Assembly (NCBI RefSeq): GCF_041260155.1
Contig: NW_027248370.1
Span: 1 to 64,000, forward strand
Direction: 5' to 3'
Length of the DNA stretch: 64,000 bases
Source: Ptychodera flava
Lineage: Eukaryota > Hemichordata > Enteropneusta > Ptychoderidae
This document shows positions 12,677-23,214 of this stretch, piece by piece. Within the stretch, counting starts at the first letter, position 1; each line of letters begins with the position of its first letter. The position numbers and the translations under genes are program-made. The notes beneath the pieces are model-generated. The model was not told the origin of the DNA. It did no database searches and saw only the letters and a program-made list of their open reading frames with translations.

Positions 12677-13099
12677 ACTCTTTTAAAGACTTATCTTGGA
12701 CTAAATCACTTTTCACTTTGTCTGTGGAATTTGTTGAAGCCAAAATTTATTAAATTTGTCATCAGACTTACAGGTATATTTTGTTCTTTATTTTGAATGT
12801 TTGGAAAGGTGAGTCTGCTTGTGTTTGCTGTGTTCAGGTGAGTCTGAGTTGCTTTTAACTCTGTTTGGCCTGGCTTAGTTTTAGGCCAAATATAGTTAAA
12901 TTACATCTCCAACAATTATTTCACATTCACTAAAAGGTCCTGTGTAAAAGTACTTAATTTCACTGGAATTAGCTTTCACTTATTTCTTTTTTGCTTGCAC
13001 CTTCCAAAGATGCAAATGAACTGTGTTAACCAAAATAATCACACAGCAACATAAGTAAAATTAAAATCCAGTGTCAATTAGTACTTTTCATGGTGCTCT

Positions 13100-13640
13100 T
13101 TTTCTGTCAGAATGATCCTGTCATTCATATGTGCATTCAAAATAACCATTCAAAATGACCATTCGTTCACATACATGTGAATGGTTCAAAATGACCATTC
13201 GTTATTCAAAATAACCATTCATTCACATGTTATAACCCTTCGTCCACATGTTATAACCATTCATCACATGTATGTGAGTGGCTAGCTCATTTAAATATTT
13301 CGGCCTATACACATGCTTCTGAAATGACTGTGGACTGGCTAACTGCCTATTCCCTATGCACATACATTTAGCCATGCCAATTAGCAATGTGAATCACTGC
13401 ATGAAAACGCAATAATACAGATAAATTCACATTAATGAGTTGCCTGTATTATAGAATAATACACATGAATTCACATGAATTCACCTGAATTCAGGCTTGC
13501 TGAATACAAGAAATGGATTCTTGACTGTATTCACCTGTATATGCACTCTTCAGCTAAAATACAGGCAATAATCCATGCTAATACAGTAAGTATTATAGTG
13601 TTTTCATGCGTGAATGCTAATTTCACATGCTACTGACAGG
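13100..13640. repeat. Word island: CACATG / ACCATTC / GAATTCAC
   Basis: ACCATTC with CACATG recurs about eight times in the first half. CTGAATTCAC/CTGTATTCAC and ATACAG words recur in the second half. Orientation and spacing are irregular. It lies directly beside exon 2 and shares words with the island at 8,725-8,960. Confidence 0.55.
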
Positions 13641-13710
13641 CATTCCTGTTCTATAAGGGAGTGTTATGTTGGATAACAGCAGCTTCATCTACACACAATA
13701 TCATTTTATA

Positions 13711-14882
13711 TTATGGCATGGCTGGTTGGGGTGTTAAATGCCACTGTGGAAGTGTGATCACCATTTTGTAATCAAAGCTATAGCAAGCAATATAGTCTGT
13801 CTTCATCTCTAACAGCTGAATTTCTTCTTCATGCGTTCCCATTGTCTCTTCACGTTCTTCGATTTTCTTTTGGTGATCAAAGGCATGCTGACATGATTTC
13901 TTGTAGAAGTGCTGTGCTGCTGATGCTTCTTTTTTGTGTTCTGCCAAATGTTTCTTTAGACTTTCCACAACTAGTTTCACTCTTTCCAGTTCACTGTCTT
14001 CCGCATCTCCAGATTCTCTCATTCTTTGTACTGTTGTGGATTTTGTTAAGATTTCTTTACTGACCTCTTTGCAGGTGTTACAATAGTCAGACTTGTGTGG
14101 TTGAATTGAATGGCGTGGTCTGTGTTGTGATAACCAGCCCTCTGCTGCTCTGCTGCTCACTGTCTCTCTTCCTAACTGTTGTTGAGTTTGGTTAAATACA
14201 CTCACAACAGACTGCATCAATTTTGTGTTGTAATTATTTTCTGACACTTTGGGGATAGACACACGTGTAAAAACAGGAAGAAAATAATATAACGGTCCAC
14301 CACTGGCACTGTATTCTGAACGTCCTGTTGGGTAGGTATTTGCATCAACAAATTCAAGGAACTGTTCCTTTACATCGTTTTTGCTATTGTTGGAGACTTT
14401 TCCTTCCAGACCATGACGAGCTGCAAATTGCCTCACTTCCACTTCATCATCACTGGAAAGACTAGCCCACCATTCATCCCACTGCAGGGATTGTCTGGAA
14501 TGAGGACATATTTTTCAAGTTTCTCGTTTGTCACATGTCTTTTGGTTAACAGTACAACAGGATTGAGGAATTCTTGTTGTTTGATGTCTCTCTGACTGGC
14601 CAGCCGCTGAGGAGACACATCCAAAACAGCAATAATACACTGCTGGCAAAATAAATAATTACCCGCTGGATCAAACGGTTTCCCCGGATCCATCTATTTT
14701 CTTCGACAATGTTCCTCCACTGCCTATTCGAACCCTTTACAGGTTCCTGATGAGCACTCTGTCGTTTCTTTAACACATTACCCCAGTGTTGAATGTTAAA
14801 AAAAAATTGACAGCTGCCTGTGTTAAAACAGGTTCACATATGGAACACACATCAGAGGTTGACGCTTTACTCTTACAATTAC
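13711..14882 (-). CDS. Second (largest) exon of the damaged family gene
   Basis: The acceptor CTGTTTTACAG is at 14,883-14,885. The first codons, completing a glycine codon from exon 1, lead into a CSIC pair, a CQQC region and a W-x3-WW segment. A continuous 243-codon frame follows (14,442-13,711) starting MEVRQFAARHGLEGK. This part holds DYCNTCKE and a long Glu/Lys-rich helical region, and ends FDYKMVITLPQWHLTPQPAM. The reading frame changes about three times in the first 400 nt, one of them at an A9 run (14,798-14,806). An in-frame stop follows PQPAMP, so the donor is unresolved. Composition and motif order match my memory of the uncharacterised repeated family. Confidence 0.55.
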
Positions 14883-15473
14883 CTGTAAAACAGAACACAA
14901 GGAAAAAAATTAGATATTATTCTGTACCAGAAATGTTATCAATGTGGGGTCATTTATTGAGTTAAGCGCACTTCACAATCCATGGTCCGCTCACATCAAT
15001 GGACGTGTGAACTGCCCATTAACAGTTTGTCATTCTATTGTTTTCCATTGAAATTCTTATGGAATAAATATTTTTGTTAGATAAACCTGACAATTGACTG
15101 GGGGCTTCAAGTTAATACTGAACAATGCCACCGGTTCTGGAAATTCATGACTTGTATTATACAAGTGTTAATATATCTTATAGAGTACTACACGTGAGAA
15201 AGAGGAAAGGGGAGAGGGGGCAAGAATTGAACGTAAAACACCCACATACAAAGGTGATTGTTCAAAACAGTGTAACGCGGAAGTACTGCTGGTCCGCACT
15301 TGATAAACACAATCATGCAAAACCTACCACCAAAAGTACAATTTAAGCAAAATTGAATGATGCATAAAACTCTAATAATAAATAATTGCAATTTTGTTCG
15401 CAATATATGTGACTCAATGGTGAAATAATGGCCCATGCCGTGTGATACCTTGACCAATTAAGTCATTACTCAC

Positions 15474-15663
15474 CATCGAACTCGCAGTCACGTCGGGTCA
15501 ACTGACGGGTAAGGTCAGGACGAAGGGTGTAACTCGAACGAGAAACTCCTTGGAAATAGGTACCAACGCGATCAGGGGAGTCACACTCCTCAGGAACATA
15601 CTCTGGATCTTGACTGGATGTCTGTGACGACGCAAGACTAGTTTAAGGGTCAAGATTTTCCAT
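15474..15663 (-). CDS. First exon of the damaged family gene
   Basis: The ATG at 15,663-15,661 opens MENLDP and meets an in-frame TAA at codon 7. The same frame then stays open through SQTSSQDPEYVPEECDSPDR and ends RRDCEFD before a good donor (GATG|GTGAGT). The one-base remainder joins exon 2 in phase as GGT. An acidic, Ser/Pro-rich start of this kind is typical of the family as I remember it. Either the stop is a true lesion or translation starts elsewhere. Confidence 0.5.
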
Positions 15664-16819
15664 TGCTGTAGGCAACGAACGTGAACAAGATCCATTATGA
15701 TCGACGCCATATTGAGGTCACTCATGACTCATGAGCTCTAATGAGTTGAGGTCATTGTACTGACCCGTAAACAAACTACAGGTCAAATCATTCAGGAATC
15801 GCAGTGCCGTCAAAACTTCGGCTGACTTCCGGGGAAAACCTCGGTTAATTTCGGTGTAAAGTGCCTAATTATCAGATAGGTTTGCTTTTTTGCTCCCGAC
15901 AATTGTTTTATATTGACATAATCTTCTTGGAAGGTCAGGGTTGACAATCCGCCGAACATTATGGTCCCTCTCGCCGTAAATCCACCATGTCGAACCCATT
16001 CAATTTTCAATCGGAAGACGGCAGAAAACCTTCCAAAGGTGATACAATTCGTTTGTTAAAGAATGTATTAAAAGTTTAATTAACGTTTGAGTAAAAAATT
16101 GCGGTCTTTCTGAAATTCTGCATAATGACCGCGGTAAAATGCATGCGGCGGGAAATCGTAGCGCGTAGCCTGTTTTTACCGCACAATAGGCAATCTTCCT
16201 ATGTGGATTTTTCGTTGAAATTTTTCTAAAAATTCGATCATAAAACTATTAATATAAAGCCGAAGTAAAAATTTAGTTACTTACCTTGAATATTCTTCTA
16301 TGGTTCTACTTGTTTCAGCGGAAATAACTTTGTTTATTGAGCTATGTAAATGGCAGTCCTCGGGTCAGTCACCGATAAAATATTCTAATTTCGCGCGTAC
16401 TCTGTTCGTGCACGTTATTTGCATAACAATATGTTATCGATTATATCTGATTTCTACTTGCGTGCGACCCATTTACATTAGATTACGCTCCTCTTTTTAG
16501 GTATTACTACCATGGTTTGGTACCTTTGGTATAAATTTGGATATTACAGCTTATGCAACCATTCACAAATTTCCTGTGAAAAAAAGACTAGCCAGGCTTA
16601 ATCATTAACACAATTTACAATTTTTTCTTAAGGTGCTTTGAGCTAAAAACGTCACTGTCACACTTGCTGTTCGTAGCCTTCCTGCATGTTAAAATTGGCT
16701 TTGCAAAATAAGCAGTCGTAATTATTTTGAGACTCCCACGCTAAACGTTTTGGAAAACTGAAGTGCGTTTTGTAAAATGCAAGAAAAATGACGAGCTTGA
16801 AACCCACAAGAATTTGGGG
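15664..16819. other. No gene seen; upstream of the family gene
   Basis: This is the region upstream of the minus-strand first exon. It contains CpG-containing patches at about 15,780-15,990 and 16,120-16,190, which could belong to a promoter. No TATA box or other core element stands out. Small open frames lack support. Confidence 0.4.
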
Positions 16820-16824
16820 CTCTG
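16820..16824. repeat. Left target-site duplication of the BEL/Pao element
   Basis: CTCTG immediately left of the left LTR matches CTCTG at 23,210-23,214 right of the other LTR. A 5-bp duplication is usual for BEL/Pao. Confidence 0.85.
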
Positions 16825-17079
16825 TGTGGGGTACACACTTGGGGATAGGTTCGGGTTAGAGAGAGACAGAATAGGCCGGAGACAGCTTTGTATTGTGTCT
16901 TAGTATGACCAAGTTCAAATATATCTTTATTACTATCACAGGTCCATATATACAGTTTAGTATGAATAATCATAGAATCATGAATGACACGACTAACTAA
17001 TGACACGCCTTATGTATAATCTACATAATTAGTAAAGGAGTTGGTGGGCGGAGCTACACCATACACGTGATTCCCAACA
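16825..17079 (-). repeat. 3' LTR (left copy) of the BEL/Pao element
   Basis: Read on the minus strand it runs TGTTGGGAATCACG...CCCCACA. A purine-rich tract (GGCGGGAGGA on the minus strand) lies immediately inside at 17,080 onward and would prime plus-strand DNA synthesis. Confidence 0.92.
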
Positions 17080-20000
17080 TCCTCCCGCCGGCAAGATAAA
17101 GAGTTTCAAAATCTTACACAACTGAATTCACAAATGCAAAAACAACACGAAAGAAATCTCAAGAGTAAAGTGTCAATGATAAGCGTAAGACTTGAAAAGA
17201 ATAATCTGAAAGATCAATGGCGGTTGGTGTCTAATCATGCTTGATAAGAAAATACGCCTGGTACGGATTAAATCACAATCTGGTTCTGTTTGTGGCGCGT
17301 GATACAAACTTCAAAGAAAACTCTATTTCAAATCCTTATATAAACTATACTTAATTAAATCCTTATTACAGTACAGGTTCGTTATAAGCTTTAAACACAG
17401 AAAGAAAACTACAAATAAGATGACGGAAATCCTTTGCGTAAACGTTACATTAATCTCTAATTCAAAAAATAACTGTAAGTTACAATCTAACGGATATTCA
17501 TAGCGAACGTCAAATGAAATCACAACTGAAATTAGTTCAAAGTTACAAATCTCACAAACTAAGAAAACTCTAAAACTACAAAGCAGTCACTGAAGATAGT
17601 GAATGCGTGTCTGAAACAAAAACTTACTAATACAGAATTGATGACATTTCCTTTAGTCGTTGACGGGCTTTAATAGCCGCTTCACGAACTGGTCGTGAAC
17701 TGTTCACGCTACTACTTGTAGTGTGTGCACCCTTGTCAGCGTCGGCGCACGTTTCATTATTTTCAACTTCTGAATTAACTTCTAATGGATACAATATAGT
17801 GATAGGTCTACTAGTTTTGCCGGTACGCGTTCTGATGCAAGCGAGCGCACCAAACCATCATTTTCTGTGTTAACTTTTCAACAATGGCAAGAGACCACCT
17901 TATCCGTGGGAAAGATTTGTCTTCCACTAGAACAACAGCACCCACCCTTATCTGATTCTGAATGGCTCCCTTCCCTGAAATTCGATCACTTTCACGCAAT
18001 GTGTTGAGGTAATCTTGAGACCATCTTTTCCAGAATGAGTGTGAATTTTGCCTAAATACTCTGATCTCCTCTGGAGACGTTCTTGGCAACCAAATGTTGG
18101 GTCATTTAGCTCATCTTCATCGATTGAGTAATATGGCAAAGTTGTGATAAGACGACCATGCAACAGTGTGAAGGGGTCAAGGGTGAAAGATCGTTGGGAA
18201 TCGGTGGAAAATAAGTCAGTGGACGATCGTTCAACGTAGCTTCAATTTCAGCAAGAACTGTTTGTAACTCATCGACTGATACGAACGATCGACCGAGAAC
18301 TTTTTGAGGGCAGTTTTAGTCAAGCCGATAAGTCGTTCCAAAAGCCACCAAACCACGGCGCACGTTTTGGAATGAAAGTCCATTCACGCGACAGTTTGCA
18401 AAGTAGTTCCGTACTGGTACTGATTTCACTGATAAATATGTGGATTCGTTATCCGACATAATTTTGCGCGGTAAGGAGGGTCTGGCGGCGAACCTCCTGA
18501 AGGCTCGTAAAAATGTCTCGCTACTGAGGTTTGCGACCAATTCTAAGTGTATGGCTCGAGTAACGGCACAAGTGAATAAACAAATGTACGCTTTTTGCTC
18601 AGACTTTCCTACTGAGACATACACTGCACCAGTAAAATCCACGCCAGTAACAGTAAAGGGTGGAGCATCGCTCAATCTACAACTCTGTAGGGGTGCGGGG
18701 ATTGGCTTTCTGTAGGGTTTGCCGCACACTATCCGACAGAGAACGCATCTTCTCAATATTGTCTTTACAAACGGTCGAATTTGTGGAATCCAAAATCCTT
18801 GCCGAATGTGTGTGATAGTTGTCTGTGATCCGGAGTGTTTTATTTGCCGATGGGCGGCGATCACCATCAATTTTGTTAAGTGATTTTCTCGGGGAAGAGA
18901 AGCGGAAATTTAGTTTCCCAACTTAACGGCGCGTTGTGAAGCCTACCACCAACACGAACGAAGCCTTCTTTGTCAATAAACAAGCGAAGTTGGTGGGCTA
19001 ATGGGCCAGCTGATTTCTGTTTATCGTTAAGCGCCTTAATTTCTGTGGAATAAGCGCGCTTTTGAGTGTCACGGATCCATAAACTTTCAGCGGCGTCGAT
19101 TTCTTGTGCGGTCAAGGAATCAAGTTTACGGTCCTTTTCCTCGCTCTTCAGATTGTTCACAAATCGTAGAACATAAGCACTTACGCGTAATAGTCTAGTC
19201 AGGAGCTATAGTCGGTAGAATCTGTGATTTCGGAGATACCGACATGAGTAGTAACAGGTTGTTCACGCGTACTTTTGCAAGCTTCTGGTGCGTTAATTTC
19301 ATCAGTGATGTGTAACACCTGACTATCAAAGACTTCGCAAACTGGCCAATCTCCCAATTTTAGCCATTGTGGTCCATGCCACCATAGCGTGCTTTCAGCC
19401 AGTTGTGACGTCAGAATGCCGCGAGACAATAGATCGGCTGGATTATCAGCTGTAGGGCAGTATTTGTACTCACCAATGAGTTCATTGCCCTTGATTTCAG
19501 TAATTCGATTGCTAACGAAACGTGGCAACTTCTTATTGTTTTGCAACCAGTAAAGGACGGCCTGACTATCAGACCACAAATAACACTTGTCAATACTAAT
19601 TTGTTCGTTGAGACTGGAGTAAACAAATTTCAGAAGACGAGATCCCAACAAAACTCCAATGAGTTCTGCGCGTGGGATTGTCAATGGTTTGACTGGAGTG
19701 ACTCTACTTTTGGAAAGTACAAGGGCAGTTTCGCGCGTCTGCGGATTGCGTAAATAAACTGCTGCGCCGTAGGCCTTCTTGCTGAGCGTCAGAAAACGCA
19801 TGTAATTCAAATTTGCTTTCATTGGTATCTGAGTTGAATGGGTAACGTGGAATTTGTATTTCGGAAACGGTTTGTAATTTGTGGTATATCTTAACCCATT
19901 CGTTTCGGAGATCGCTCTGTAGCGGTTCGTCCCACTGAAGTTGTGCTTTCTTCAATTTCAGGACGAAAATCTTAGCGTTGATATGTATGGGAGTAATGAG

Positions 20001-22934
20001 TCCGAGAGGATCGTACAAACTTGCAGTTGCTCTAACAATTTCTCGTTTCGTAACAAGTGGTTCGCTTTCTGTTGCTTTGTCTAATTCTTTATCTGGGCAG
20101 CGAAGTGAAACTGAATTTGTATCCCAGCGTAAACCAAGTAAATTTGCAATGCTATCTGAACACGGAATATTTGCCTTTGCAACAATTTCTTTCAACTCAG
20201 TGCAGTTAGTAGCCCACTCGCGAAGATTAAAGCCGCTCGATTTAATGGGATTAATTGCCTCAGTATGATAATCTATGAGTTTCTGTTCAGAGTCACGTCC
20301 ACTCAAACATTATCAACATAGATATTTTTGCTTAGATCTACGGCAGTTTCAGATCCATCATTTTCTAAGTGAAACTTGACGGTTACGTTCAAAATGAACG
20401 GCGAACATGCAGCACCAAACAACACGACTTTAAAGCGGTAAATACGAAATGGACTGTTTGGATCGTCAGGGTCCGATAACCACATGAATTTTGTGAAATC
20501 TCGATCGGACTCCTCTAGGCCTACTTGAAGAATGCCTTCTCGATATCTGCGGAAACGCCAAATTTGTGCATGCGGAACGGAGCATAATCGAAGCAAGATC
20601 ATTTAGTAGCGATGGCCCTGCATCTAAGCAGTTGTTTAAACTGGGGTTGTTTCCAACCTTGCAGCTACAGTCGTAAACTATTCTGATAGGCGTTGTATTG
20701 GAATTTTTCTTTACGGGATGATGAGGCAAATAATGGCCTGAACTTACATCATCATTAGTAACTATCTCTATGAAACCGCGTTCCAACTGATTTGTGATTA
20801 GTTTGTCGTACACTTGTCTAATCTCCGGTGTTAATCTTTGTACCATCGCGCGGGTTCGTTTTTCGCAAACATTTCTATTTGTCGGCAATGCGGGGTGGTC
20901 TTGGCGCCAGGGAAGTTTAGCAACGTATCGGTTGTTTTCAGAGCGAAGTTTGTTTTTGGTGTAACTATCATAAGTAACTTCCTGTTGACTAACATGGTCG
21001 TCAGTAATGCCAATACTCTCAACATTCCAGAAGTTTTGAAGCAAGCTATTTTCCCCAGAAGTATGTGTGGCAACATGCATTACAGTAGAGGTGGGGAGGG
21101 AACTGGAATTTGGATGTGACAAGGGCCCAGACAACAAATAACCCAATTTAGAAGACACAGCAGTGGGTCCCTGTCCACGGATAACGTGATCGCCAACAAA
21201 AGAAAAATAGAAATCTGCTCCTACCAAAATTGAAACTTCAAAATCATACGCATCAGATACAGGGTGTGCTAATTCCAACTCTTGCAAATATGATAATCTG
21301 ACAATACTAGCACTAGACTTCAAATGGTTTCTAAGTGGTGTAGTTATCTGAGGTACAATTAAAGCACGTATATTAACATTACAACCATTAGGTATAACTA
21401 CCGTAATTTCTGCAATCTTCATTGATCGTAAACCATGGATGTCGCTCCAAGTGTGGAGACGTTTATGACTTCAGAGTCACAGTTCTTAAAGTCTATACCA
21501 ATTGCTCTAGCGGTACGTTCAGTGATGAAACTTCTCTGCGAGCCGTCGTCAAAGAGCAGCGTTGCCGATTCAGACATCGTTGATCCTCTAGCCTTGATGT
21601 CTGCGATGGCAGTCTTCAGTAGCACCGATGAATTTCGGCTGACATCGGACGATACCAATGTACAAACGTCATCCCTCGTTGCGGTTGGGTGTTTTGGTGT
21701 CTCTCTGGTGCATATTGCTGTGTGGTGTTTGCGCTTGCAGATGTGGCACTTGAATTTGGATTTGCAGTCTGAAACACGATGAGCACCACTAAAGCAGTTG
21801 TAGCACAGTTTGTCTCGTTTGACGATTTCTAGTCGTTTTGTCTTGTCGGTGACAACCGTGCAATCTGTAGGTTTATGCCCTGTCTTCTTACAAAACGCAC
21901 AGTGCTGTGGTTTCGATGCTTTCTGACGAGTCGTTGTCAGAAAGGCGGCGGAAGTAGGTGGTTGATCGGTAAGATCGAGTTGGAAGTCAATAGTAGTCTC
22001 ACCTGCTCTGTCGGCTTCTATTTCTCGTTGAATTGATTCTCTTAGACTCGTTAATGTCCAAGCTTCATCTCCCTTGTCTCTGGAGATCTGTTTTCGAACG
22101 TTCGCAGGCAATTTCTCTAGGATTATCGGAATCAGTAGATCTCCGAAAGTGTCATCTGATTTGCCGAGTGCGTTCAGTCCGCGAATGTAACCTCCATATT
22201 GTCGTGAAATGTTACTAAACTGTTCTGAGTTCCAGTTGGCTTCTCGAGTTGCCATAGCGCCTTCATGTAAGCGTTGATGTTTACCATACCTTTTCGTGAG
22301 TACGTCGACTGCTTGCAGGTAGTGGTCGTTGGTCAGTGGTAACCTTTGGATGGCTCGTTCTGCTTCGTCACGGAGATGTGCCCGCAAATATTGGAATTTT
22401 TGGACACCACTTAGACTTGTATCGTTGTGGACGGCAGCATCAAATCCATCCTTGAAACTTTGCCAGGTGAGAATGTCACCACTGAAAGGAGTCAGCGTCA
22501 GCTTTGGCAAGTTGACTTTCCTTGTCGTTTGTTGACTGGAATCTGGGGGTTGACTTACGTGAGTGCTCTCTGGTGTGGGACTGCTGGTGTCGGCTGGGGT
22601 TGAAGGATTTGCTAGGCGTTGTAGAAATCCCTCGAATCTCACCAAGTCCTCGTTGACTTTAATGACGTAGTCGTCTGCTTCAGAATCTATGAATTCTCTG
22701 TTGTGAACGTCGTCGTCTTCGATTCTGTTGAGGGTTTGTTCATCTAAGGCTTTGATCTCCTGGATTTTCGTCGCCATACTCGCGATGGTAGCTTTCAGCG
22801 AATCGATCTTGCTGGGTTGTAGTGGAGTATCGGAGGTGACGATTTCTTCAGCCTTTTTGGTAAGTTTGGTCATCTGCGAGCGGTGGCCCCTTCTGCAACG
22901 TTTGTCTTTCTCTGCGTTGGACATCTTCGTATCC

Positions 22935-22953
22935 TGGTCTCGGCACCAACAAA
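22935..22953 (-). other. Primer-binding site of the BEL/Pao element
   Basis: Just inside the 5' LTR the minus strand reads TGGTGCCGAGACCAGGAT. It resembles complements of animal tRNA-His and tRNA-Phe 3' ends (about 14-15 of 18 matches by recollection), so the primer is probably one of these. It starts within a few bases of the LTR end, as expected. Confidence 0.6.
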
Positions 22954-23209
22954 TGTGGGTTACACACTTGGGGATAGGTTCGGTTAGAGAGAGACAGAAT
23001 AGGCCGGAGACAGCTTTGTATTGTGTCTTAGTATGACCAAGTTCAAATCTATCTTTATTACTATCACATGTCCATATATACAGTGTAGTATGAATAATCA
23101 TTAGGATCAATGAATGACACAACTAACTAATGACACGCCCAATGTATAATCTACATAATTAGTAAAGGAGTTGGTGGGCGGAGCTACGCCATACACGTGA
23201 TTCCCAACA
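22954..23209 (-). repeat. 5' LTR (right copy) of the BEL/Pao element
   Basis: Differs from the left copy by roughly eight substitutions and a few one- or two-base indels. It would hold the promoter and start of the transcript. Flanked on the right by the CTCTG duplication (23,210-23,214). Confidence 0.92.
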
Positions 23210-23214
23210 CTCTG

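Larger units (their letters stand above)
8961..13090. other. Large intron of the family gene; mostly featureless
   Basis: This stretch lies inside the ~5-kb intron between exons 2 and 3. It holds an 85-bp duplication (11,500-11,795) and a plus-strand exon-like piece (12,546-12,676), listed separately. The 90-codon plus-strand frame at 9,872-10,144 and the 166-codon minus-strand frame at 11,779-12,279 show no recognisable motif and overlap other frames, so I do not call them genes. Confidence 0.4.
7146..15663 (-). pseudogene. Five-exon gene of an uncharacterised repeated animal family, damaged
   Basis: Exons, in transcription order, lie at 15,663-15,474, 14,882-13,711, 8,724-8,519, 8,100-7,938 and 7,370-7,146. 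Every resolved junction has GT/AG borders and matching phase, which argues strongly for a true spliced gene. The product would be a cytosolic or nuclear protein. It has an acidic start, Cys pairs (CSIC, CQQC, CNTC), a long charged helical stretch, and a C-terminal half with FDERFGPKNSSHT, MDNAPSTNKN and AGHSKSMPDW. From memory this order matches a multicopy family of uncharacterised lancelet, hemichordate and sponge proteins; I recall the label DUF7869 for the C-terminal part but could not verify it. The family may derive from a transposon. A stop at codon 7 (15,643-15,645) and about three frame changes in exon 2 (near 14,800, 14,665 and 14,490) indicate decay or sequence errors. The exon 2 to exon 3 junction is not resolved. 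The function is unknown. Confidence 0.55.
16825..23209 (-). mobile_element. BEL/Pao LTR retrotransposon, structurally complete but coding region broken
   Basis: The element is 6,385 bp on the minus strand, with 255-256 bp LTRs (TG...CA) and a 5-bp target duplication. Parts in transcription order: 5' LTR; primer-binding site; gag (start near 22,924) with three Cys/His zinc knuckles at about 21,900-21,710; aspartic protease region with a DDGS site near 21,550; reverse transcriptase at about 20,900-20,250; RNase H at about 19,700-19,400; integrase zinc-binding and catalytic regions at about 18,870-18,300; and a C-terminal DUF5641-like region near 17,950. The single gag-pol order with RNase H before integrase, and the three-knuckle gag, place it in BEL/Pao. 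No envelope gene is seen. LTRs are about 95-97% identical by eye, so the insertion is fairly young. The coding region is interrupted in roughly half a dozen or more places, so this copy is a fossil. Confidence 0.93.

Noticed and set aside
16722-17006. 94-codon minus-strand frame
   Set aside because: It lies mostly within an LTR and is matched by a similar accidental frame in the other LTR.
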